64,000 bases of DNA from assembly GCA_030765055.1 (NCBI GenBank), contig CM060947.1:226358349-226422348 (forward strand), read 5' to 3'. Shown piece after piece: positions 23,014-36,067 of the stretch. How positions within the stretch are numbered: the first letter of the stretch is position 1; each line of letters starts with the position of its first letter. Position numbers and translations under genes: made by a program. The notes below the pieces were generated by a model, which did not search any database, was not told where the DNA came from, and worked only from the letters and a program-made list of their open reading frames with translations. The stretch comes from Mantis religiosa (taxonomy: Eukaryota > Arthropoda > Insecta > Mantodea > Mantidae).

Positions 23014-23862
23014 CGAGGCATGTCCGTAAAATAATGTCTCCAATTTTATTTAACGTAGAAAATATGTTTATTGTCAATGAATGTTACATTTATGGAAAGG
23101 CGGAACTTACAGCTATTTTTCAACTGATCACCATTGTTTTTGCATGCGCTGTGGCAGCTGTTGTATACCCTTGTCATAGCACTCTCCCGCCAAGTCGCGC
23201 AAGTAGTGTTCAAACTCGTTTTTCAAATCCTCGGTCTGGAAATGTGTTTCAACTCAGGAAGCAGATGATATTCACTAGGCGCTAAGTCTGGGCTGTCCCA
23301 TCCGAACTGGGTCAGGGCATTTTGGGGACCCACCTCGCACACACCTTGCAATAATGCAAATGTTCGGTCAAAATCTTGTTAAACGTAGTCTTACTGACTT
23401 CAGGGATAAGTTCGTACAGCTCGCAAACTGTTACACGCCGATCTCCAAGTATTTCTTGCTCCACTTTTGCAATTGTTTCGGCTGAAACCGAAGGCTGACC
23501 AGAACGCTATTCGTCATGGACGTCTGTACGTCCGTCTTTGAACTCTCTGACCCACTTTCGCAAGTGTTTAACGTCCATACACTGTGACCTACAGACTTCG
23601 CATAACTGACGATGAATTTCAGTGAGGGTAGTGCCTTTCGCACTCAAAAAACGGATCACTACACGCAACTCGCGCTTGGCAGTGATAGGAAGCTCCATCA
23701 CAAACGGCTGCCCAGCCAAGACTAATGGTTGCAATGGGTTCACTGTGTTGGGTATTTTCAAGGGGGCGAAACCAAGCTACACGGCAGTGTTGCCAGATCT
23801 CACGTAATAGCGTTCCTCACGGCTATAGCGCCTTGGAGACCTTATTTTACAGACACGCCTCC
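23014..23862 (-). mobile_element. Mariner element F, internally deleted
   Basis: Left end CGAGGCATGTCCGTAAAATA, right end reads AGGAGGCGTGTCTGTAAAAT inwards. The minus-strand protein begins near 23700 with MELPITAKRELRVVIRFLSA, continues EIHRQLCEVCRSQCM, HLRKWVREFKDGRTDVHDE, stop, RSGQPSVSAETIAKVEQEIL and CARWVPKM. It then jumps to the last part of the coding region. The catalytic core is deleted. It is in intron 4, antisense. Confidence 0.8.
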
Positions 23863-24183
23863 TCCATACTGGCAGGTATAATCTAGCCCCAAATTATAAT
23901 AAAAATAATATGCTGTCACCACGATCTGCAGTTTACCATTTCAAAACCGGCAAAAATCCTCCGCATTAGTCTTAGTTTACAAGTAAAATGTATATTCTCA
24001 TTTGGTGCTTTTGCACAACAATGTTGAATGTTAATTACGCACAAAATAAAGAACTAATGAGTTATTTTAATAACTATATTCATTTAAAAAGTATAATTTA
24101 CGTGTATGCGCGCGTGATCCTAAGCGAATAAATAAATTACAATACATTTTAATACAATAACAATAGTAGTAACAGAAATAGAA

Positions 24184-25577
<1,394 letters not shown>

Positions 25578-25757
25578 GATCGCAATATGTTTTGGGATTT
25601 CATCACCTTGAGACCTGAGGCAATTCATCAGACTATGTTGTTGTTCGGTGAACAAGGTATACCTGATGGATATCGTCACATGGATGGTTTTGGTATAAAT
25701 ACATACAAGTTGGTAAATAAGGAAAATAAAGCTGTTTATGTGAAGTTTCACTACAGG
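25578..25757 (+). CDS. Secreted catalase-like gene A, exon 5
   Basis: Acceptor TTCCATAG|GATC, donor TACAGG|GTATGT; 180 nt, phase 0 at both ends, residues 196-255. It encodes DRNMFWDFITLRPEAIHQ, GIPDGYRHMDGFG and AVYVKFHYR, the central beta-barrel part. Compared with human NADPH contacts, His194 is kept but the Phe198, Ser201, Arg203 and Asn213 positions read Leu, Gly, Gln and Asp, so tight NADPH binding is doubtful. That reading uses the family numbering from memory. Confidence 0.93.
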
Positions 25758-25984
25758 GTATGTATTCCAGACAACTATGTCTTACAATACTGCATTAAAA
25801 TAGTATAGAACAAAATATAATGAATCAAAAACAAGTGTTTCATTTATGGGAGAACAGATGGTTAGCCCTGCAGTAGGCGCACGCTTTTTACTTTCGTGTT
25901 TAGACGCGTGGATGGCATGTATTATCCAGGTATTCTAATTCATTTTCAGAGGTTTTGTGATAATATCAATAAAATCATTGGCAT

Positions 25985-26130
25985 GGTCAAGCAATTAAAT
26001 CGACCAATAGATTTAAGGGTTTGGGAGAAAATATCTATTTTAAAAAATAGAAATCATGTGATGAAGTTTTAAATACCACCAATTTATTTTGTCAATAAAT
26101 TTGTTTTACTGTCAGAGTTTGGTAATAAAT
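25985..26130 (+). mobile_element. Penelope-like element fragment (3' end)
   Basis: Reads VKQLNRPIDLRVWEKISILK and then a terminus with ACTGTCAGAGTTTGGTAATA, matching the end of the GIY-YIG coding region and 3' flank of the element at 11757. It lies inside the 603-bp intron 5. Confidence 0.65.
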
Positions 26131-26360
26131 ATAAGAATAATCCATCACCTAGTGGATGTAACATTAACAAAAGTTGCTTAGGATGTAAGACAGTACTTAT
26201 GAATCTAAACTCATGAATTCTGTAAAGATTTACAGATTTTCTTAAAAAATAACTGAAGTTTGTGGAAAATTTTTATATTTTGCTATAATAGAATATAAGT
26301 ATCTGCCTTAAGGAGTAATTATAGACATCAGAATGAACCAAATTTTCATTTTGTTCACAG

Positions 26361-26552
26361 ACGGATCAAGGATTTAAGGGTCTTTCTAATGAGCAAGCTG
26401 CCAATATTTCTGGAACAGACCCAGACTATTTCACCAGAGATTTGTATAACGCAATTGAGAAAAAGGAATACCCTACCTGGACATTTTACATCCAAGTAAT
26501 GACCTATGAGCAAGCTGAAAAGTTTCGCTGGAATCCCTTTGATGACACAAAA
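26361..26552 (+). CDS. Secreted catalase-like gene A, exon 6
   Basis: Acceptor TTGTTCACAG|ACGG, donor ACAAAA|GTATGT; 192 nt, residues 256-319. It encodes TDQGFKGLSNEQAANISG, DPDYFTRDLYNAI and YPTWTFYIQVMTYEQAEKFR, ending WNPFDDTK. All of these are standard catalase segments, with no gaps against animal enzymes. Confidence 0.94.
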
Positions 26553-27507
26553 GTATGTATATTGCCTCAACAGGAAAGTATGAACATTTTATAATATTTT
26601 ATTATTAGGTTTGTTCACAAAAAATAAAATAAAGCTCTGCACACAAACCAAACTCAGTATCATAATTTATGTGGGGATCTTATACTAGGAGTCAAATTCT
26701 CTCACAATCTAGCCATTTATGTCAGTATTTCTGATAAACCGATAATTTCTGCATTATCTATAATAAGTCACTTTACGTTAACACTTTCAAATTATATTTC
26801 TATTATAAATGGATATAAATAATTAATGAAATAATGTTCTCTGAAACTTTTCATCACTTCAACTTCCACTTAAGAGGCTTTAATAAGATTATTGGCAACT
26901 TACCATATAATTATATTCAAATCATTTAAAGGGTTATCTCAAGGGTAATGCTATGAAATATTAGTTTCTATTCTCTGAAAAACTATTTTTAATATTATCT
27001 TTCTCTACAAAACCATTTTGCCCAAACACTAATAAATTGTGAATTTGTATTTTAATTTTGACTTAAATTCAATACTTTCCCCAGAAGTAGTAATATTTTG
27101 AATTTGTGTATATACTGACATCTATAGTTTAAGTCACCTATTGTACAAGATGCCAACTAATTCTATAAATAAAGAAATGTTGTGAAAACATTTTGTTAAA
27201 ATACTTGTGTGTACTACTGTATCTCTGGCCTTCTTGCTAGCAACATAACTTACCGAATCCTATTCCAAATACAAATTGCATTTTAACAAGGAAATTTATC
27301 ATTCATTATATTTTTACATACTAAATTGATTGAGTAGTGTATATCTGCAATATTATCGCAAAATGATTACTACGCATCTTGACATTACTCATCAGTAATG
27401 TTCAGCAATTGTACCAGCAATATAGATTCTTCCAAACCATAGAAGAACAACATTTTATATTTGATAATGTCCAAAATTATAGTTTAACTCGTTAAATTGA
27501 GTACATA
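26553..27507. other. Intron 6, first part, no recognised feature
   Basis: AT-rich intron sequence with no gene or repeat that I recognise. Confidence 0.4.
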
Positions 27508-28792
27508 CAAGGGACGTCCAGAAAGTAAGCTCTGTTTCAATTTATCTCCACTGCAGCGCTGCGATCGCAGTTCCGCACATGCGCTGTAGACGCTCTGTAT
27601 CAAGGAGAAGAAACGTGCGCCATTGTGAGATCGCTGTCAGCCACGTACGCTTTGTTGTGCTTGTTTACAATGTCGGTGTTGATTAAAAATCCCGCCGCCT
27701 GTGAAATCAGATCTGTTGTGCGTTTTCTGAATGCTAGGAAATGAAACCAATTGAAATTTCTCGGCAAATTTGAGATGTTTACGGACAAAATACGATGAGT
27801 GATACAATGGTGAGAAGATGAAGGACGTAGTGATGTGCACAATGAAGAGCGAAGTAGGCGTCCATCTTTAGTTACGGAAGAACTAGTTCACACGATTGTT
27901 GACAAGATCTAGGAAAACTGCAAGTTTACAATTAGTGTTCTGGCTATGGAATTTCCCCAAATCTCACGATCACTAGTTTATGAAATTGTTACCGAAAAAC
28001 TGAAACTTCGTAAACTTTGCTCACGTTGGGTGCCAAAGATTCTTACTGAGCAACTCAAAACAAAACGGATGGGTAGTGCACTTCAGTTTTTGACCCGTTA
28101 TGATGAAGGCGGCGAAGAATTGATGACAGATAGTCACAGGAGATGAAACTTGGGTACCTTACAACACCGCTGAAAGTAAGTGTCAATCAATGGAATGGAG
28201 GAAAAGCTCATCCCCAGCAAAGGCTAAGCCGAAACAAATCTTGACACCTCGAAAAATGATGTGCACAGTGTTCTGGGACTGGAAAGGCATCTTACTCATT
28301 GATTTATTACCGCGTGGTCAAACAATGAAGGCAGGTGTTTATTGCGAGTCACTTAGGTAATTGCACCACGCAATACAGAATAAGCGCCGAGGAATGCTGT
28401 CAAAAGGTATTGTTTTTCTTCACGACAACGCACGACCACACACTGCAAATGCGACGAAAAGCATGCTACAGGGATTTGGCTGGGACGTGTTTGACCAACC
28501 CCGTACAGTCCTGACCTCGCTACTAGCGACTTTCATCTGTTTTTGCATCTCAAATCTTTCCTTGGCGGTCAACACTTCAACAATGACGAAGAGCTGAAAG
28601 AAAATGTTTCCAGCTGGATGAAGACACAGGCGGCAAACTTCTATGAAGAAGGTATACAAAAACTTGTGCCTCGCTAAGACAAAATTTCGGCAGTTATGTG
28701 GAAAAGTAGTTCAAGAGTTTAGAATTTTGTGCAATAAATAATTTTTCTGTATCTGTACAAAATTTAATTTTACTACTTTCTAGGCGTATTTA
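27508..28792 (+). mobile_element. Mariner family D, copy 2 (near full length, decayed)
   Basis: The left end TA|CAAGGGACGTCCAGAAAGTA is clear; the right end near 28792 is degraded. The transposase starts near 27670 (MSVLIKNPAACEIRSVVRF) and shows FPQISRSLVYEIVTEKLKLR, LCSRWVPKILTEQLK, ALQFLTRYDEGGEE and HDNARPHTANATK. Stops and small indels in most segments disable it. It is in intron 6, sense. Confidence 0.8.
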
Positions 28793-29164
28793 TATGGATT
28801 TCATTGTATGTTTGCCTTTATTGGATCAACAGTACTGCAGATCTCAGCCAGATGTTGAGAAAGCTTTTGATAGATGCTCTATAATTTATACCAATTCTTT
28901 CATACACCCTATAAAACAGTCCCTGTCTTTGAAAAAAAATAAACGAAAAGATTGATATCACATTCTGATGCTGATATTCGGCTGAAAAATAATTCCCAAA
29001 ACCTATGTTATAAATACTATTTAGTTGTTCATTTTATTTGCTTTCTTACATTATTTAATACATATCGTAAGTAGTCAAAATAGGTTTTGTATTCCATGCA
29101 AAAATTTGAGAATAGACTTAACAATAAATACAAGTTTTTACACTTCCTGAAAATACCATGGTTA
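28793..29164. other. Intron 6, no recognised feature
   Basis: Short AT-rich spacer between two mariners. Confidence 0.4.
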
Positions 29165-30680
29165 CAAGGGCGGTTCAATAAGCACCCATTTTAGGAATGT
29201 AGACACGAGCTTTTCCGTACACAAATTATTTCTCAACATGGCACCTTTTAGGGATATAAACTTCTCCCAAAGCCCCGCCATTTTTAACCCCTTTAAAAAA
29301 TAAAAATTTTCAAGCTCTTCAAAATAAGCCCTTGTCTCCAGATGACCTCATTTTATCTAAATTTTGTGAGCCATTTCTTGATGTATGGGAACAGAAGAAT
29401 ATGGGGGCGAGGGGTGGCAGCAATGAGATAACGCAGTTCATCCAGTTTGGCGGCAGCAACTCCGGATGAATGTACTGGGGCATTATCGTGGTGGAACAGA
29501 ACTCTCTTCTCAGCCAAATGGGGCCGTGTCTCCTTCAACTTGTCAAATTGGGACAATAACTCACTACATTAATCGTTTTTTCCTTTTTCCAAGAGTATGA
29601 CACCCTTTGCATTCCAAAATATTTTTGTCATCACTTTTCCGGCCGATGGGACCGTCTTTGCCTTCTTTGGAGTAGATTCTCTGGAAGCAACCCGTTGTTT
29701 TGACTGTAGATTGGTTTCTGGAATACAAGTGGATCCAGAAAGTAAGTTCTGTTTCAAATTTTCTCCGCTGCAGCGCTGCGATCGCAGTTCCGCACATGCG
29801 CGGTAGACGCTCTGTATCAAGGAGAAGAAACGTGCACCATTGTGAGATCGCTGTCAGGCACGTACGCTTTGTTGTGCTTGTTTACAATGTCGGTGTTGAT
29901 TGAAAATCCCACCGCTTGTGAAATCAGATCTGTGATTCGCTTTCTGAATGCCAGGAAAGTGAAACCATTTGAAATTTATCGGCAAATTTGCGATGTCAAA
30001 AGGTGTTGTGTTTCTTCACGACAACGCACGACCACACACTGCAAATGCGACGAAAAACATCCTACAGAGATTTGGCTGGGACGTGTTTGACCACCTCCCG
30101 TACAGCACTGACCTCGATTCTAGCGACTTTCATCTGCTTTTGCATCTCAAATCTTTCCTTGGCGGTCAACACTTCAGCAATGATGAAGAGCTGAAAGAAA
30201 ATGTTTCCAACTGATTGAAGACACAGGTGGCAAACTTCTACGAAGAAAGTATACAAAAACGTGTGCCTTGCTATGAGAAATGCCTGCAAAATATCGGCAG
30301 TTATGTGGGAAAGTAGTTTAAGAATTGTAGAATTTTGTTCAATAAATAATGTTTCTGTGTTTGTAAACAATTTTATTTTATTACCAAACAGAACTTACTT
30401 TCTGGACGCACTTCGTATAATGAAAAATTCGGATTTCTTTGACAATGACAACTCAACAAAGAAATTCCTTCAGATTTCCCTTCAACAGCTACATACACAG
30501 TTTAAAATCTGAAAGCCGCACCCAATTTTTGGGCACTGTGAGCAAACGTGGCAACCATCTGACCGACAGCTTTCTCATTTCCAACTTATCGTGCAAAATA
30601 GGAATTGCCAATCCCGTCGATACACCTATGGCTTCTGTCATTTGGCGAACTTTTGTTCGACGGACAGGAGAATCCTATTG
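29165..30680 (-). mobile_element. Mariner element E, split by nested mariner D3
   Basis: Left end TA|CAAGGGCGGTTCAATAAGC. Minus-strand transposase parts left of the nested insert: PKKAKTVPSAGKVMTKIFWN, QFDKLKETRPHLAEKRVLFH and HDNAPVHSSGVAAAKLDELR. Right of the insert the same strand gives EMRKLSVRWLPRLLTV (about 30585-30535), which belongs before those parts, so both sides are one element. The third catalytic region is degraded and the right inverted repeat was not found, so the right boundary is approximate. Confidence 0.65.
29726..30415 (+). mobile_element. Mariner family D, copy 3 (690-bp deletion derivative)
   Basis: Flanked by TA (29724-25, 30416-17), with ends matching GGATCCAGAAAGTAAG and GCGTCCAGAAAGTAAG (right end read inwards). 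Coding starts MSVLIENPTACEIRSVIRFL near 29889, but after EIYRQICDV it jumps straight to VVFLHDNARPHTANATK, removing most of the protein. It is inserted into mariner E. Confidence 0.85.
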
Positions 30681-30689
30681 TGGACAGAT

Positions 30690-31416
30690 ACAGATTTTCG
30701 ACCACATTTACATTTGTTATACCAAAATCTAACTATTGTCATAGAAGGCACAGGTCTACAAAAACAGCTTCCAATTTTGCTAGAATAACTTTTTGTGTTA
30801 TTAGCCATCTTCAAGGTAATCTTAGTTATTTCTTTAACTTTTCAATAATGTCTTATATCTTTAAAGCGTTATTGCTACTCAGTTGTTTCTTGGTATGTCA
30901 CGGAAGGAGTTTGAATTACAGAGCATATATAATCAGATGCTAGTAAATCTCTTACTACTTACATGGTTTTCTCCATCTCCCTTTGAAGTACAAGCAAAAT
31001 GTGTAATGTAACCATTTCTGAAAAGTTTATTTTGATAAAGATAAAGCAAATGTAAAAACAAACTTTCAACGGAGTAGATGTGTAAGCTATATAAACATAA
31101 AGTAGAGTAGAGACAATAAGACGAATATAGCTCATCTTGGCATTTTCGTTATTTATACTGATATTGAGTTGTTAATATGATATAAAATATATTATATCTG
31201 ATTTGGAAATATAACATGAACAGAGAGAGAGAACACCTTGTCTTTCAACCCAAAACACAAATAAAGTACCAGAATTTGCGGATACGGTATTTACTATAAT
31301 AGTAGAATTTATGAAAGATGCATTACTTTACAAGTAGAAATCTTAATTAAGTGAAAAATGAATGGATATCATAACAGTATCATCATTTTACATCATTAAT
31401 TTCAATCCATTTTCAG
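30690..31416. other. End of intron 6, no recognised feature
   Basis: AT-rich intron sequence up to the exon 7 acceptor. Nothing recognised. Confidence 0.4.
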
Positions 31417-31569
31417 ATTTGGCCTGAAAACGAATTTCCACTTATTCCTGTTGGAAAAATAGTTCTCAACAGGAATCCACTTAATTATTTTGCTGAAGTG
31501 GAACAAATTGCCTATTGTCCTGCAAACCTTGTGCCTGGCATTGAGTCAAGTCCTGATATAGTATTACAG
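31417..31569 (+). CDS. Secreted catalase-like gene A, exon 7
   Basis: Acceptor CATTTTCAG|ATTT, donor TTACAG|GTAAGT; 153 nt, residues 320-370. It encodes IWPENEFPLIPVGKIVLNRN, NYFAEVEQIAYCPANLVPG and ESSPDIVLQ. This is the run up to the proximal heme side and matches family sequences without gaps. Confidence 0.94.
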
Positions 31570-31775
31570 GTAAGTCATCCATTAATCCTTGCATTTATCT
31601 TTAAATTAGTGTAAACTATGCTGAGGTAACTCTCTGGTATTTAGTTTCTTTTTTCATTTACTTCTATATTGGATGAAACAATATAAACAGTCATGATTTA
31701 TGTGAGAGGATAGATTTATTTACTGATGTAGGCATACTTATGTTTTAGCTTTTGTAGATACCTGGAATAAAATAA

Positions 31776-32062
31776 AAGTGAACCGAGAGGATATTGATAT
31801 ATTGCTTCATTTACACTGTTTTTCACAGGACATGTTTCAAGAACTGTTGCTCCCATCTTCAGCTGAGTCTAGACTAGTGCAGGTTGTAGTGCTTTCCTCT
31901 TTCTCCATACTGTCGATAGATGGCATGATGTATTTGTGGAGAAAGAGGAAACCACTACAACCTGCACTAGTCGAGAATCAGCTGAAGATGGGAGCAACAG
32001 CTCTTGAAACATGTCAGTGAGTGAAGCAATATGTCAATATTTTCTCGATTCACTTTTATTTT
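31776..32062. repeat. Foldback (long inverted-repeat) element
   Basis: Two arms of roughly 120 bp mirror each other around about 31920. Inner arms share CTGTTGCTCCCATCTTCAGC, AGACTAGTGCAGGTTGTAGT and TTTCCTCTTTCTCCA with their reverse complements; outer arms share AAAGTGAACCGAGAGGATAT with its counterpart at 32040-32062. This is a hairpin-type non-autonomous element inside intron 7. If transcribed it would make a strong RNA stem. Confidence 0.8.
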
Positions 32063-32247
32063 AACCTGTGCTTTACTGTCTCTACGCTTCTTTCGATTGT
32101 TATACCACGAATAAAGTTCAGGAAAACTTATTTTTTAATATTTTTTTCAGATAATAAACGATATAAACAGTAAAAACTGTATACCTTCCAGAGCAATCTA
32201 TACACTACCTATGGTGCCAAGTTTACAACCATATATATATATATATA

Positions 32248-33388
32248 CGAGGTCTGTTCAATAAAGAATGATCATAATTTTTAAGGTCATAATTTCTCAC
32301 ACTAAAAGTCAATCTTAATGTTAGCTTAATGTGAAACAAACACGCCATAGTAATTTCATTGTTGGTACTCCTGGTTCCCGCCTGTGAGAACCAGGCAAGG
32401 TCAGACATGTTCAGTATCGCCTACCACTGCAATGGAGGTAACATGTAGTTAAAGTTGATTTTAGAGGAAGATCCGGAGTTTCTTTCAAACGTAATCACTG
32501 CTGATGAAACTTGGCTACATCATTTTGATCCTGAGAGCAAACAGCAAAGCTCAGTATGGAAATCTTCTTCATCACTAACCCCCAAAAAGCAAAAGTGGTT
32601 GCCTCTGCTGGGAAAGTGATGGTCATCTCATTCTTTGATATTCATGGAATGGTTTATCACCACGTTTTACCTGCACACACATCAGTAACTGGACAATACT
32701 ACGGGGATGTCCTGAAAATATTTCAAGTCCATATCAGGCGCAAAAGACCGCATTTTCTTGAAGCAGGATGGATGCTGCACCACGATATTGCGCGGCCGCA
32801 TATTGCCAATGTTGTTGCTGAATATCTTGCAAAAGTCCATGTAAAATGCATCCATCATCCTCCCCATAGTATTCCCTAAGTTGAAGAAACACCTTCTTGG
32901 GAGGCATTATCCATCATCAGAAGCAGTGGTGAAGGCTGCGGAGGCGATTTTGAAGGATCTCTCAAAAATGGTTTCCAGCGTGTCTTTGAAGACTGGCAGA
33001 AACACTGGGACAAGTGCATTGCATTCGGGGGAGACTATTTTGAGAAGGGCCATCAAAATTATGTGGATGAATAAAGGTTCGTTGTCAAAAAAATTGTGAG
33101 CAGAATGGTGTAGCCAAGTTTCATCGGCAGTGATTACATTTGAAAGAAACTCCTGATATTCCGCTAACATCAACTTTAACTGCATGTTACCTCCATTGCA
33201 GTGGTAGGCGATATTGAACATGTCTGAACTTGCCTGGTTCTCACAGGCGGGAACCAGGAGTACCAACAATGAAACTACTATGGTGTGTTTGTTTTACATT
33301 AAGCTGACAGAATACAATTAGATTGAATTTTAGTGAGAGAAATTATGTCCGTAAAAAATTATGATCATTCATTATTGAACAGCATTCG
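32248..33388 (+). mobile_element. Mariner family C, copy 3 (composite with inverted 5' end)
   Basis: Flanked by TA (32246-47 and 33389-90). The left part is a deletion derivative as in copy 2 (KVMVISFFDIHGMVYHHVLP, HPPH, KMVSSVSLKTGRN). After about 33100 the normal 3' end is replaced by an inverted copy of the element's own first 280 bp, so the first and last 280 bp form a long inverted repeat, both ending in CGA(G/A)..TGTTCAATAA(A/T)GAATGATC. It is in intron 7. Confidence 0.75.
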
Positions 33389-33542
33389 TAAATTGCGTCT
33401 CTTTCCCTAATTTACTATCCATGCTTTCTCATAAGCACTCCACCATTTTGATTGTTATAAATGCCTACAATTCAGGCTCTAATGATTAGAGACCATATTC
33501 TTAAAACAAACACAAGGTCAAATCCTTTGTTATTAATTTTAG

Positions 33543-33778
33543 AGTCGATTATTCAGCTATTCAGATGCACAAAACTATCGGCTGGGGGTGAATCATCGTC
33601 AGCTACCCATCAATGTACCACATGGAGTAAAGAATATCCACAATTATAACAGAGATGGTAAAGCTCGTTTCTACAGTCAAGGAGCTGCTCCCAACTACTA
33701 CCCAAATAGTTTCTCTAAGGATGTGGTAGTACCTTCTGCTGCAATATCTGAGTATTACGTCCAAGGAGAAGTCAAAAG
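33543..33778 (+). CDS. Secreted catalase-like gene A, exon 8 (heme-ligand Tyr)
   Basis: Acceptor TTAATTTTAG|AGTC, donor AAAAG|GTAGGT; 236 nt. It encodes SRLFSYSDAQNYRLGVN: Arg 372 and the proximal heme-ligand Tyr 376 correspond to human Arg354 and Tyr358. Then NYNRDGKARFYSQGAAPNYY and PNSF follow, as in other catalases. The normal GRLFAY Gly is Ser here. Two bases of Arg 449 carry over to exon 9. Confidence 0.93.
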
Positions 33779-34047
33779 GTAGGTTACTGAGTAGACATCA
33801 TATCATTAGGTTCTCACCTATTGTTTTCCTTAACAAACTATCAAAATCTAACTATGATACTTATCTGTATTATGTATTTACCATTACAGGAAATGGAATG
33901 CTAATACCTAAATGTACTGCTTCGATGTTAAGACTTAGGTTTGATTTTATAAACCAGTTTTTAAAACTTGCATGTTTCGCAAATTAAACAATAATACTAT
34001 TTAGTTATTAAAAGTTTACACTTGCATCTAAGATAAAAAGGCATATG

Positions 34048-34686
<639 letters not shown>

Positions 34687-34689
34687 TAG

Positions 34690-34822
34690 GTATGAAAAAG
34701 GAGATGATGATAATTACTCTCAGCCCGCATTGCTTTGGGAGAAGGTCCTAACAGACGATGAAAGACAACGCCTGGTAGATAACATTTCCAATGATGTGAA
34801 ACAAACAACTCCAGAAATTCAG
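34690..34822 (+). CDS. Secreted catalase-like gene A, exon 9
   Basis: The acceptor is TTATTAATTAG|GTATG, built from the end of the (TTA)n tract; donor ATTCAG|GTATTT; 133 nt. It completes Arg 449 and encodes YEKGDDDNYSQPALLWEKVL and DDERQRLVDNISNDVKQ. The frame and the catalase C-terminal helix pattern (NDDN.TQ...VL...QR.RL..NI) support this junction despite the odd acceptor. Confidence 0.88.
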
Positions 34823-34922
34823 GTATTTATTCACTATTGATCATCTTTATTTAAAAAATGTTTAACATTAGTTATAAAGTGTGGTATCAAATTCTTAACT
34901 CATAATATCTTTATTTTAACAG

Positions 34923-35006
34923 GTTCGACTTGTCAAGGTGTGTGAGAAAGTAAACAAGGATTTCGGAAAAAGGATTGCTGAAAAACTGGGAATATCACTT
35001 CAGTAA
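34923..35006 (+). CDS. Secreted catalase-like gene A, exon 10 and stop
   Basis: Acceptor TTTTAACAG|GTTC after a 100-bp intron; 27 codons and TAA. It encodes VRLVKVCEKVNKDFGKRIAE, KLGISLQ, stop. The tail lacks the C-terminal SKL- or ANL-like peroxisomal signal of ordinary animal catalases, in line with the N-terminal leader on exon 1. Confidence 0.9.
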   Translation, partial: VRLVKVCEKVNKDFGKRIAEKLGISLQ

Positions 35007-35105
35007 TAACTGAATTAAGAAAATTCTTTGTAACAGTCTTCAAACGTCAATTTTAAAAGCACACTTGTGTTCTGCATGTTCGCTTGCAATGTAATTCATA
35101 CATTC

Positions 35106-35111
35106 AATAAA
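35106..35111 (+). terminator. Poly(A) signal AATAAA of catalase-like gene A
   Basis: Canonical AATAAA 100 nt after the stop codon. First such hexamer downstream of exon 10. Confidence 0.65.
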
Positions 35112-35489
35112 ATTAAACTCAACATATGCATATGCACTGATGTGCCCATACAGGTTAGCTAAAAGTCACACAACTCCTAGACAGCCTGCCCAGACAAGAT
35201 ATAGCTGATTAACACCAAATTCAGTTGCAATGATAGTCATGCACGAGAGACTTAAAAACTATCATAAGAATATTTTGTTACTTTCAGTTTAATTAGAAAA
35301 CACTGCAGCTTCCTTATTTTAAATGGAACACCCTATATATATTTTTTTATATGTACAGAAAGTGTTGTTCTATACGTTTCACCAAGTAATCAGACTGAAT
35401 GTTTTGCAATGATTGCTTTTACATAAAAAGCTGGAAAACAAAAGTATAAGCTTCATGGAGTAAAATGTACATTTTTCTAGTGATTTGAC

Positions 35490-35815
35490 TATCTATGTAA
35501 ACGTTTGTGTCCCATTTTATAGCCATGGAAATTTATGTATTTCACTGTCATTTGTTTATATCCTTGTTGGTATGAAAACAAGTTTGTGATGACTAGTATT
35601 ACTTCTCTTTGAAACAACTCCAGGCATCTAATGTTTAGCATTTCTCTAAAGAATAAAGAACCAATAATATGGTCACTAACAATACCAACCCAAACATTCC
35701 CTTTATATGGATACTCCTCCTCCATCCATTATGGATATATGTCTGAACAGTATTGGCAGTTGCCAAATCCATCTTGGCAGAACATGGCTTCATCTGAGAA
35801 ATTTTGATTTGCTGT
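35490..35815 (-). pseudogene. Tc1/mariner-superfamily transposase fragment
   Basis: The minus strand reads, across one stop, a FSDEAMFCQDG-like segment and KGNVWVGIVSDHIIGSLFF. NVW.GI.GDHIIGP.F is common in insect DDE transposases of this superfamily. No ends or further domains. Confidence 0.5.
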
Positions 35816-36067
35816 TAATGCCCCCTGCCTGCCCTAGGGAAGGGTAATGATCCCTTCAGCTGCTGTGGTGTGAGTGCTGCAGGCCCCTAGTATTTAGGAA
35901 TATATGGTGTTTTCCAGTATGGATTTTATAATTGTAATATTGATTTTTTATTTCCATTTGATGATGTAAAAGGAAAGATGACACACAAATTATAAACATT
36001 ATAAACTTGCAGAGCTAGTAGTGGCGTGCTAGTTCACAGGCGCTCCCATCGAGTTTGTTCGGTAGTC

